From Mesorhizobium sp. (GTDB lineage: Bacteria > Pseudomonadota > Alphaproteobacteria > Rhizobiales > Rhizobiaceae): a DNA stretch of 64,000 nucleotides. The translations under genes and the position numbers were made by a program. Of the stretch, positions 28,459-35,988 are shown in pieces; the first letter of the stretch is position 1, and every line of letters starts with the position of its first letter. A model generated the notes under the pieces. That model saw only the letters and a list, made by a program, of their open reading frames with translations. It searched no databases and had not been told where the DNA came from. The stretch spans positions 310,001-374,000 of the forward strand of contig SAQL01000003.1 in NCBI GenBank assembly GCA_004020645.1, in the 5' to 3' direction.

Positions 28459-28525
28459 GGGCGGCAGTTTTGAAGCGGTCTGTGCTCCAGGACCAAGGCC
28501 AGCCGAAAACAGCCGCCTTTTATTT
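28459..28525 (+). promoter_or_regulatory. terminator-like stem-loop in the leuD leader (candidate attenuator)
   Basis: GGCGGCAGTTTT (28460-28471) pairs with AAAACAGCCGCC (28506-28517), 11 of 12 positions, and is directly followed by TTTTATTT. The loop of about 34 nt contains GGTC/GACC. It lies 67 bp upstream of leuD with no plus-strand gene just before it to terminate. I did not find a convincing leucine-rich leader peptide, so the attenuation role is only a suggestion. Confidence 0.35.
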
Positions 28526-28591
28526 GACCGCAGCTTTGTGTAAACCGGGCGCCGACACATCCCCGCAGCGAAAAGAAGACGGGCAAAGACC

Positions 28592-29197
28592 ATGGAAAAA
28601 TTCACCAAGCTCACCGGCGTTGCCGCGCCGATGCCGATCGTCAATGTCGATACCGACATGATCATCCCCAAGGATTATCTCAAGACGATCAAGCGCACCG
28701 GGCTCGGCAGCGGGCTGTTCGCCGAAATGCGCTACAAGGACGACGGTTCGGAAAATCCGGATTTCGTGCTCAACAAGCCGGCTTATCGCAAGGCGCAGAT
28801 TCTGGTCGCCGGCGACAATTTCGGCTGCGGATCGAGCCGGGAGCACGCGCCGTGGGCGCTGCTCGATTTCGGCATTCGTTGCGTCATCTCGACCTCGTTC
28901 GCCGACATTTTCTACAACAACTGCTTCAAGAACGGCATCCTGCCGATCACCGTCAGCCCCGAGGATCTGGAGAAGCTGATGGACGACGCCTCGCGCGGTT
29001 CCAACGCAACGGTGTCGGTCGACCTCGAAGCCAAGGAAATCCGCGGACCGGACGGCGGCGTGGTCAAGTTCGACCTCGACGACTTCAAGCGGCACTGCCT
29101 GCTCAATGGGCTCGACGACATCGGCCTGACCATGGAGAAGGCCGACGCCATCGCCTCGTTCGAGAAGAAGAACGCCGCTGAGCGCCCCTGGGCCTGA
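28592..29197 (+). CDS. leuD: 3-isopropylmalate dehydratase small subunit
   Basis: 201 aa, full length. The N-terminal swivel-domain motif [15 protein letters not shown] and [20 protein letters not shown] are diagnostic of LeuD. With LeuC, which is not in this window, it isomerises 2-isopropylmalate to 3-isopropylmalate in leucine synthesis, in the cytoplasm. leuB lies 16 kb away on the other strand. The ATG at 28592 follows GAAAAGAAGACGGG, a modest ribosome-binding site. Confidence 0.96.
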   Translation: MEKFTKLTGVAAPMPIVNVDTDMIIPKDYLKTIKRTGLGSGLFAEMRYKDDGSENPDFVLNKPAYRKAQILVAGDNFGCGSSREHAPWALLDFGIRCVISTSFADIFYNNCFKNGILPITVSPEDLEKLMDDASRGSNATVSVDLEAKEIRGPDGGVVKFDLDDFKRHCLLNGLDDIGLTMEKADAIASFEKKNAAERPWA

Positions 29198-29258
29198 GCG
29201 GTACGATGACCCGGCCGCGACAGGCCGGGTTCGTGGCGGCTGGAACGGAGGAACAGCC

Positions 29259-30188
29259 ATGACACGTTCGCTTCTTGCCGGCGCCTGCGCGCTGGCGTGG
29301 ATTCTGATGCCGGTGGCTGGCGCGCATGCACAGACCGATAAGGTGCTCGTGCCGGCTGACGATGCGTCCGGCGGGGCCGCCGACCTGGGCGCGTCGAGCA
29401 ATGCGGCCCTAGCCGACTATGACAGCCAAGCACCGGTCCCGTTCGAGAGTGGGCAGCTGACCATCACCCAGCAGGAAGAGTACGGCGAGAAGGTGCTGGC
29501 CTATGACGGCAAGCAGCTGGCCAGCAATTACGAGGTGTCCTTCGACAGGATCGTCAGGGTCGGCGGGGTCAACGTCGCGCTGGTCGATGTCGGCGATGGC
29601 GGCAACCAGTGCGGCCCGGCCACGGTGATCGTCTGGAAGCCGGAAGGCGGCACCATCCAGAGCACCACGGTCGAGCAGGATGAATGCGGCGCCCCGCCGG
29701 CTGCGATCTCCGACAGCGCCATCTATTTCGTGCCCTATCTGCTGCCGGGCGTTTCCAAGCCGGCGCTGCAATGGTCGCCGACGGACGGGCTGACGACTTC
29801 CGGCAATCTCACCTATATGCCGGAGCCCGGCACTGACTGGAAAGACGTCGATCCGTCGAAATACGATAACATCGTCGACGCCTTCCACAACGAGGCCGTC
29901 TACAGGCTGGCCGAGACGCTGCTCGGCAAGGAGATGCCCGAGATGGCGACCAGCCTGCTGGTCGGCGGCGGCACCGAGAAAACCGCCTCGGGCGCCTTCT
30001 ATGCCAGCGGCTGCGTGCCGCACGATTGCGGCGGCAATGACGGCTTCATGGCGGTCGATCCGGCCAACCACAAGCTCTATTTCGCCCGCCGGGGCGACAA
30101 GCCCGAACCGGACGCGTGGCCAACTGTGAACACGTGGCCCGCCGAGGTCAGGGAAGCGATGGACAAGGCGCTCGGTTCGCCGAATTAG
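29259..30188 (+). CDS. secreted protein with Ivy-like CxPHDC loop, possible lytic-enzyme inhibitor
   Basis: 309 aa. Signal peptide (MTRSLLAGACALAWILMPVA, cleavage after AHA). The central region (65-190) has Cys118 and Cys143, probably disulfide-bonded. The C-terminal ~100 residues contain GCVPHDCGGNDGFMAVD (Cys252-His255-Asp256-Cys257), resembling the CKPHDC inhibitory loop of Ivy, the periplasmic inhibitor of lysozyme and of lytic transglycosylases, followed as in Ivy by a short beta-hairpin (HKLYFARRGD). It is convergent with a MltB-type transglycosylase gene 117 bp away. The Ivy link rests on this motif, location and context only; the N-terminal two-thirds is not Ivy-like. It follows leuD by 61 bp. 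Confidence 0.6.
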   Translation: MTRSLLAGACALAWILMPVAGAHAQTDKVLVPADDASGGAADLGASSNAALADYDSQAPVPFESGQLTITQQEEYGEKVLAYDGKQLASNYEVSFDRIVRVGGVNVALVDVGDGGNQCGPATVIVWKPEGGTIQSTTVEQDECGAPPAAISDSAIYFVPYLLPGVSKPALQWSPTDGLTTSGNLTYMPEPGTDWKDVDPSKYDNIVDAFHNEAVYRLAETLLGKEMPEMATSLLVGGGTEKTASGAFYASGCVPHDCGGNDGFMAVDPANHKLYFARRGDKPEPDAWPTVNTWPAEVREAMDKALGSPN

Positions 30189-30260
30189 CTTCTCTGCTTC
30201 GCGCCTTCGTTCCCGAGGCGGGGCCGAGCGGCGGCGGTCGTAACCTTGGAGCATCGACAA

Positions 30261-30285
30261 AAAACCCGGCGCATGGCCGGGCTTT
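30261..30285. terminator. bidirectional terminator between the Ivy-like and transglycosylase genes
   Basis: A CCCGGC/GCCGGG stem with ATGC-containing loop. On the minus strand it is followed by TTTTTT, a strong terminator for the transglycosylase gene; on the plus strand only CTTT follows. Confidence 0.75.
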
Positions 30286-30305
30286 CCGTCGACTAGGAAT
30301 TTCTA

Positions 30306-31100
30306 TCAATCGCCATCGATCGCCGTGGCGATGCGGGCGATGGCCTGTTGATAGTTGCTCGCGTCATTCCAGCCGGCAATTGCATCGAGATTCGCCTGCG
30401 CGCTGGCACCCGCCTGCCAACCATGAGCCTTGAGGAAGTTGGCGGTGGAAGCCAACGCAGTGGCCTTGTCGCGCAGATTTCCGCTGCCGACCCCGTATTT
30501 CAAAACATTTCCGGGCAGGAACTGCGTATGGCCAATCTCGCCATGCATGGCGCCGACCGACGAGGCGCTCAACGCGCCGCGATCAACCAGCTTCAGGGCT
30601 GCAACAGCATGCGGGTAAAAGAACTCCGGGCGGCGGCAATCATAGGCAAGCGTTACAATGGCAGAGACCGTATTCTGCTTGCCCAAGAAGGAACCGAAGC
30701 CAGTCTCCATCCCCCAGATGGCGAGCAACACACCCGGCGTCACGCCGTAGGTCCGTTCGATCTTGTCGAACAGCGCCGCGTTCGACTTCTTCAGCGAGCG
30801 GCCCTTGGAAATGATGGTGGACGCGCCACGGCGCTTCATGAAAGCTTCCACCGAGCCGCCGAAAGCCTTGTGGATAGCGCGGTCGGCGGCGATCGTCCTT
30901 TTTGCGTAGGTCGCGCCAGCCAGGGCGGCCAGACCCTTCGAGCCTACACCGTTCGCCCTAGCCTCCGCGGCGAACTCAGCCTTCCACGCTTCGAAGCCGG
31001 CGCCTGTGTCGCCGCACTGGGCGGCCTGTGCAGCTGTTGCCGCCGCAAGCATCATCGATGCTGCCGCCGCTAAAATCTTTCCCTTGGCAAAAAATGCCAT
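30306..31100 (-). CDS. lytic murein transglycosylase, MltB family
   Basis: 264 aa from the ATG at 31100 (GGAGAGCAAC upstream). The signal peptide ends near AAQA-AQCG. The catalytic segment is LLAIWGMETGFGSFLGKQNT with Glu132 as the expected acid/base, followed by IVTLAYDCRRPEFF and GEIGHTQFLPGNVLKYG. It cleaves the MurNAc-GlcNAc bond of peptidoglycan with 1,6-anhydro ring formation. There is no lipobox, so it is probably soluble periplasmic. There is also no C-terminal peptidoglycan-binding domain, unlike longer MltB homologues. Confidence 0.9.
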   Translation of the reverse strand: MAFFAKGKILAAAASMMLAAATAAQAAQCGDTGAGFEAWKAEFAAEARANGVGSKGLAALAGATYAKRTIAADRAIHKAFGGSVEAFMKRRGASTIISKGRSLKKSNAALFDKIERTYGVTPGVLLAIWGMETGFGSFLGKQNTVSAIVTLAYDCRRPEFFYPHAVAALKLVDRGALSASSVGAMHGEIGHTQFLPGNVLKYGVGSGNLRDKATALASTANFLKAHGWQAGASAQANLDAIAGWNDASNYQQAIARIATAIDGD

Positions 31101-31355
31101 GTTGCTCTCCTGGTTGCCTGGATCTTGTCCCAAATACGAATTTGCCAGCGAAACGCCCGCTTGTCACACGTGCGCCCGCTTGGACGCAGTACGCTCCAAC
31201 ACTTTACAATCAGCGCATCGTGCTTTCCGACAATCGAAACCGATTTTCGAGCCGCCGCGCTAAGAAGTCGTTTACGCATCGCCGCCGCAGCGCTGGCGAA
31301 TGCCGGAGAACTTGCTTACGATCAAGTAATTATTGTGGCGGGGGCTGGAATATTC

Positions 31356-32603
31356 ATGGAAGACGTTGACGTCGTGGTCATCGGCGCCGGCTCGGCGGGA
31401 CTTTCCGCCGCCAAGACCCTGCGTGCGGCCGGCCTTTCCTTCAAGCTGTTCGAAGCGATGAATCGTATCGGCGGCCGCGCCTGGACCAGCGATCAGCATT
31501 TCGGCGTTCCTTTCGACATCGGCTGCGCCTGGCTGCACGCGGCCGATCGCAATCCCTACTTTCCCGAGGCGCAAGCCGCCCGCTGGACGCTTCATCATCA
31601 CGACATGAATGTCGATCATCTCTATTATCGCAACCGAAAGGCGAGCGAGGACGAAGAGGCCGCGATGAAAGCGGCCGATACCAGGCTGTTCGAGCTGCTG
31701 GCGGCACATGAGGTCAAGGTTGGCGACGACGACCGTCTTTCGGCCCTGCTCGCCAAAGGCCATGCGCCGCGCGCCGCCGCCACCTTCGCCGGGCCGATGG
31801 ACTTCGGCGCCGACGAGGACGAGATCTCGATCCGCGACTTTCAGGCCGCCGCCGATCTCGAGCCGAACTATTTCACCAAGGAGGGGTTCGGCGCGCTGGT
31901 CGCCCGTTTCGGCGCCGACGTGCCGGTCGAGCTGTCGACACCGGTGCGGAAAATCCTCTGGGACGTGCCCGGCGTCGCCTGCGTCACCGATCGCGGCACC
32001 ATCCGCGCCAAGGCGGCCATCGTCACCGCCTCGCCGGCGGTGCTCGCCTTCGAGGAGATCGAATTCGCGCCGGCGCTGCCCGACACGCATTTCGCTGCCT
32101 TCTTCGACCTGCCGATGGGCATGCTGACCAAGCTGCCGGTTGAGATCAGGGGCACACGGCTCGGGCTGGCGCCCTTCGACGACCTGCTGATCGAGCGGCT
32201 GGCCAGGCACGACATCTACTTCCTTTGCTTTCCCTTCGACCTCGACCTGATGGTCGGCTTCGTCGGCGGCGATTTTGCCTGGGAGATGTCGGCGGCGGGC
32301 GAGGCGGCAGGCGTCGACTTCGTCGTCGACCGGCTGTGCGCCGTCTTCGGCGGCGACGTGCGAAAACATGTCGGGCGCGCCATGATGACCAATTGGGGCG
32401 GCGAGCGGTTCGTGCGCGGCGCCTATGCGGCGGCCCGACCTGGCCGTTCGCAGGCGCGCGCCACGCTGATGCAGCCGGTGGCGGAAAAAATTTTCTTCGC
32501 CGGCGAGCATCTGGCCGGTCCGCTGATGCAGACCTGCGGCGGCGCCAGGCTATCGGGCGAGGCGGTGGCGAGAACGGTCGCCGCCCAGCTTGCAGCAAAA
32601 TAG
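31356..32603 (+). CDS. flavin amine oxidase family protein
   Basis: About 415 aa. The N-terminal FAD motif VVVIGAGSAGLSAAKTL and NRIGGRAWTSDQHFGVPFDI follow the monoamine oxidase GG-motif pattern. The C-terminus has IFFAGEHLAGPLMQTCGGAR, the second flavin-contact segment. It probably oxidises an amine or polyamine, or acts as a desaturase; substrate unknown. I use the ATG at 31356; the frame is open upstream to 31125, across the transglycosylase promoter, without conserved sequence. Confidence 0.88.
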   Translation: MEDVDVVVIGAGSAGLSAAKTLRAAGLSFKLFEAMNRIGGRAWTSDQHFGVPFDIGCAWLHAADRNPYFPEAQAARWTLHHHDMNVDHLYYRNRKASEDEEAAMKAADTRLFELLAAHEVKVGDDDRLSALLAKGHAPRAAATFAGPMDFGADEDEISIRDFQAAADLEPNYFTKEGFGALVARFGADVPVELSTPVRKILWDVPGVACVTDRGTIRAKAAIVTASPAVLAFEEIEFAPALPDTHFAAFFDLPMGMLTKLPVEIRGTRLGLAPFDDLLIERLARHDIYFLCFPFDLDLMVGFVGGDFAWEMSAAGEAAGVDFVVDRLCAVFGGDVRKHVGRAMMTNWGGERFVRGAYAAARPGRSQARATLMQPVAEKIFFAGEHLAGPLMQTCGGARLSGEAVARTVAAQLAAK

Positions 32604-32702
32604 CAACGGCAGGAACGCCGACCGCCGACAGGCGTTTGGGCGATATGCCGCTCCGCACTATATCCGGGCTGATAATTTGAGACCTGATGATTTGAGATTG
32701 GG

Positions 32703-33797
32703 ATGAAGCTCTTCGATTGTCCGCATTGCGGCCACCGCCTCTATTTCGAGAACGCCCAGTGCCTGAACTGTGCCAGCTCCGTGCTCTACGATCCCGGGCA
32801 TGCGCGCTTCGTGTTGTCCGGCGCCGGCGGCGTTTTCCAATGCACCAATACCGACGAGTGCGCCTGCAACTGGATGGCTGAACCTGGCCATGCCTTCTGC
32901 CGCGCCTGCGTGCTGAACCAGTTGATCCCGGACCTTTCGGTCGAGGGCAACCGCCGTCGCTGGATCCGCGTCGAAGCGGCAAAGAAGCGGGCAATCTATT
33001 CGCTGCTCGCCGCCGGACTGCCGGTCGCACCCAAGCAGAACGCCGGCGATGAGGCCGGCCTCGCCTTCGACTTCCTTGCCGATCCGATCGGCGGTCCGGG
33101 CGGCGAGCGTATCCTGACCGGCCATGACAACGGCCTGATCACACTCAATGTCGCCGAGGCGGACTCGGCCGAGCGCGAAAGACGGCGCGTCGAGATGGGC
33201 GAGAACTACCGCACTTTGCTCGGCCATTTCCGCCACGAGCTCGGCCACTATTACTGGGACCGCCTGATCCGCGACGACCCGCAACGGCTTGCCGCCTTCC
33301 GTGCATTGTTCGGCGACGAGCGCACCGATTACGAGCAGGCGCTGAAGGCCTACCATGCCAATGGCGCGCCGCCCGATTGGCAGCAGGACCACATTTCCGC
33401 CTATGCCACGTCTCATCCCTGGGAGGACTGGGCCGAGACATGGGCACACCATCTGCACATCACCGATACGCTGGAGATGGTGCATGCGCTGAATTTCCCG
33501 CTCGGCCGGCTGGAAACCGTGGAGGCCAACGACCTGTCGCGGGGCGACACCGGCGGCGAACTGCAACCGGCGCCGTCGGAACCTGCCGCTGTTCCCGAAC
33601 CGTTCGAAAAGATCCTGGCCCGCTGGCTGGTGCTGTCGGAAGCGTCGAACTCGATCAACCGCTGCATGGGCCTGCCGGACCTCTATCCCTTCGTCATCTC
33701 GGAGGTGACGGCACAGAAGCTGGCCTTCGTCCACGATCTCCTGACCGGTGTCGTGAAAGAAACCGGAACAAAACGTGAGCCGGCCGAGGCGTTTTAG
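32703..33797 (+). CDS. putative zinc-binding metallopeptidase (peptidase_Mx type)
   Basis: 364 aa. The N-terminal zinc ribbons are CPHCGHRLYFENAQCLNC (residues 6-23) and a later CxC...CRAC set (ECACNW, GHAFCRACVL). A central HExxH-type motif FRHELGHYYWDRL is followed by a downstream Glu/His segment PWEDWAETWAHHLH. This arrangement matches the family annotated as zinc-binding metallopeptidase with double zinc ribbon. Cytoplasmic, substrate unknown. Confidence 0.85.
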   Translation: MKLFDCPHCGHRLYFENAQCLNCASSVLYDPGHARFVLSGAGGVFQCTNTDECACNWMAEPGHAFCRACVLNQLIPDLSVEGNRRRWIRVEAAKKRAIYSLLAAGLPVAPKQNAGDEAGLAFDFLADPIGGPGGERILTGHDNGLITLNVAEADSAERERRRVEMGENYRTLLGHFRHELGHYYWDRLIRDDPQRLAAFRALFGDERTDYEQALKAYHANGAPPDWQQDHISAYATSHPWEDWAETWAHHLHITDTLEMVHALNFPLGRLETVEANDLSRGDTGGELQPAPSEPAAVPEPFEKILARWLVLSEASNSINRCMGLPDLYPFVISEVTAQKLAFVHDLLTGVVKETGTKREPAEAF

Positions 33798-33860
33798 CCG
33801 GAACGCATGAGGTGTTGTTTCGTTTTCGTTCGCGAGGGACCATCAACACGGAGCGAAACC

Positions 33861-34460
33861 ATGAAGCGCATACTATTTCCTGCTGTCGCCGGAGCGCTTG
33901 TCGCCATGTCCGGCACAGCCTTGGCCGATACCGCCGTCTCGGCGGTCGCCGATCTCAACATTCGCGCCGGCCCAGGCCCGCAATACCCGGTCATCGGCGT
34001 GCTCGCCGCCGGCCAGTCGGCAACGCTCGATGGCTGCATTCAAAACAGCAAATGGTGCACCATAGCCGAGGCCAATGGCAAGGGCTGGATCTATTCCGAC
34101 TACGTGACGGCCGATTTCGGCGGCAACGAGGTCGTCCTGACCCGGCGCCCGGCCGACGCAGACATTACTATCGTCGAAGCGCCCGCCGACGTCGACGAGC
34201 CCGACATCTATACCGGAGCGATCGTCGCTGGCGAGCCGATCGAGCCGATCAGGCGGCCGCCGGCCGAGGTCCGCACCTACATCGAGACCAACCGGGTCGA
34301 CCCGGTCTATCTCGAGGGCGAGGTGGTTACCGGCGCGACCTTGCCCGACACCGTCGAGTTGCGTGAGATTCCGGACTACGACTACCGCTATGTCTATGTG
34401 AACGGTCAGCCGGCACTGGTCGACCCCGGCACCCGACGCATCATGTACGTCGAGCGCTGA
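33861..34460 (+). CDS. exported SH3-like (SH3b) / DUF1236 protein
   Basis: 199 aa from the ATG at 33861 (CGGAGCG upstream). The signal peptide is MKRILFPAVAGALVAMSGTA. Residues of about 25-85 are a bacterial SH3 domain (VADLNIRAGPGPQYPVIGVL, GWIYSDYVTAD). The C-terminal ~60 residues match DUF1236 (TYIETNRVDPVYLEGEVV, YRYVYVNGQPALVDPGTR). Probably binds cell-wall or envelope material in the periplasm. Confidence 0.86.
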   Translation: MKRILFPAVAGALVAMSGTALADTAVSAVADLNIRAGPGPQYPVIGVLAAGQSATLDGCIQNSKWCTIAEANGKGWIYSDYVTADFGGNEVVLTRRPADADITIVEAPADVDEPDIYTGAIVAGEPIEPIRRPPAEVRTYIETNRVDPVYLEGEVVTGATLPDTVELREIPDYDYRYVYVNGQPALVDPGTRRIMYVER

Positions 34461-34578
34461 CATCAGCAAGCAATCAGGCGCCCGCCCGGCAAGAGCCCGC
34501 GGCGGTCGCCTCTGTCCGATATCGTTAACCTGAGCCTTCGTGCTGGAGCGGCGTGCCCGCCGCTCCAGCCTTTTGTTC

Positions 34579-34626
34579 GAGCATCGGATTTTCCCAAAAC
34601 CGGTTCCACTTTTGGGTCCGATGCTC
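34579..34626. repeat. palindromic repeat (family B)
   Basis: GAGCATCGGA...TCCGATGCTC with inner TTTTCCCAAAA/TTTTGGG, the complete form of the family. It lies 38 bp upstream of the CPBP protease start codon, so may be part of its mRNA leader. Confidence 0.85.
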
Positions 34627-34664
34627 TAGATCATGCGACCCGATGCATCAGGCAAGGAACCCGC

Positions 34665-35606
34665 GTGATATCAGATCCTGCTGCCTTCGAGCATTATCGG
34701 CGCTCTCCCAACGCCAAGACGACCCTGCCGCGGCTCCTGCTCGGAACGGCGATCGTCGGCCTGTTCTGGGTTGCGACAACCATGGCCGTGCTGTTCGGCG
34801 GCGCCTATCTTTTTGTTATCTGGCAGGCATTGTCTGGCACCCCGATAGAAGGAGGGGCGGTGCAGAATTTCTTGGCCTCGCCCGCCGGGATCCTCGCCGC
34901 GCTCGCCTCGTTTGCCGGAATCTGGCTTGGCCTGTGGGCTGCCATGCGCTGGGTCCATCACGAACCGCTGACGGCGCTGATCGGCACCAGCCGCCGCGTC
35001 TCGGGCTCCGGATTCCTCAAGGGATTGGCCGCGGTGCTGATCACATCGCTGCTCTCCGAAATCCTGCTCTATCTCTTGCAGCCCGACCTTGTGCGCGGCG
35101 CGATCGGCCTGTCGTCCTGGCTGCTGTTCCTGATCCCGATCATTGTGCTGACCCTGCTGCAGACCTCGTCCGAAGAGGTGCTGTTTCGCGGCTATCTTCT
35201 CAGGGGCCTGGCCAACCGGTTTCAAAACCCTTTCATCTGGGCATTGCTGCCAGCGCTTCTGTTCACTTCGATGCATTGGAGCCCGAGCTCGACGGCCGCC
35301 ATCAACGCTTGCGTGCTGGCTTCGATCGCCGCTTTTGCGCTGCTCCTGACGCTTGTGGTCTATGCCACGGGCAATCTCGGCGCGGCCTTCGGCGCCCATC
35401 TCGGCAATAATCTGACCGGCTTCCTGCTGATTTCGCATCAGCAGAGCTATAATTCCTTCGCCCTGTTCAATGCCAAGCCGCTCGAAGGCCCCGGCTGGAC
35501 GACGCTTGATGCGGTCCTCATCGCGGCGATCGGCATCGTCTGCAGCCTGTTGACTGTTCTTCTGCTGCTGCATCCGCGCTCGCCGCTGAAGGTCGGGCCG
35601 GATTAG
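34665..35606 (+). CDS. CPBP family intramembrane glutamic protease
   Basis: 313 aa, eight or so hydrophobic segments, GTG start with AAGGAA upstream. The CPBP (Abi/CAAX) motif EEVLFRGYLLRGL supplies the catalytic Glu pair and Arg; motif 2 is FTSMHW and motif 3 AAFGAHLGNNLTGF. Family members are intramembrane proteases, some involved in bacteriocin immunity or prenyl-protein processing; no bacteriocin gene is adjacent. The substrate is unknown. Confidence 0.87.
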   Translation: MISDPAAFEHYRRSPNAKTTLPRLLLGTAIVGLFWVATTMAVLFGGAYLFVIWQALSGTPIEGGAVQNFLASPAGILAALASFAGIWLGLWAAMRWVHHEPLTALIGTSRRVSGSGFLKGLAAVLITSLLSEILLYLLQPDLVRGAIGLSSWLLFLIPIIVLTLLQTSSEEVLFRGYLLRGLANRFQNPFIWALLPALLFTSMHWSPSSTAAINACVLASIAAFALLLTLVVYATGNLGAAFGAHLGNNLTGFLLISHQQSYNSFALFNAKPLEGPGWTTLDAVLIAAIGIVCSLLTVLLLLHPRSPLKVGPD

Positions 35607-35988
35607 GCGGAGTCGGGAGAAAACGCCTGATGTCACTGTACGGGGAGACGTGCCCGGCAGGGCGATGAGGGGCAGCGCAACCTGAAGCGATTGGCCATCG
35701 CTCTTTGTCCGCACCTTGACTCCGCGGCCGATTTCCTGTCTACACGCCGCGAATTCCGCGACGAGTATCCCTCCGAGCAAGCCGACCGGGACGCCGAAGC
35801 CTCTTTGAGGTGACGTGCTGTAAATCGATCCTGGAGGCCAACATCCGGCAGCGCTGTGCGCCCCCGGGTGCTTTTTGGCTTTGGGCTTTTGCCCGGGCTG
35901 GCTTTGTTTGGACTGGCTTTGAGTTGGATACTGGGCGCGAACGCATTACTTCTCGGATCGAACCCGAACCGAGATTGAAGGAAGACAG
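35607..35988 (+). other. 382-bp non-coding region upstream of ffh
   Basis: Holds a half-size family A repeat (about 35633-35685, CGGGGAGACGTGCCCGGCAG...GAGGGGCAGCG) and then a GC-rich hairpin GCGCC-CCCG-GGTGC (35857-35871) followed by TTTTT. A low-complexity TGGCTTTG-rich stretch follows up to about 35930. No credible gene. The hairpin could be the end of an upstream transcript or a conditional terminator in the ffh leader. Confidence 0.5.

Noticed and set aside
31272..32510. 412-codon open frame on the minus strand
   Set aside because: Antisense to the flavin amine oxidase gene, whose FAD motifs are clear.
35607..35988. SRP (4.5S) RNA gene beside ffh
   Set aside because: The conserved GGAAGCAGCC-type tetraloop region of SRP RNA was not found in the leader.
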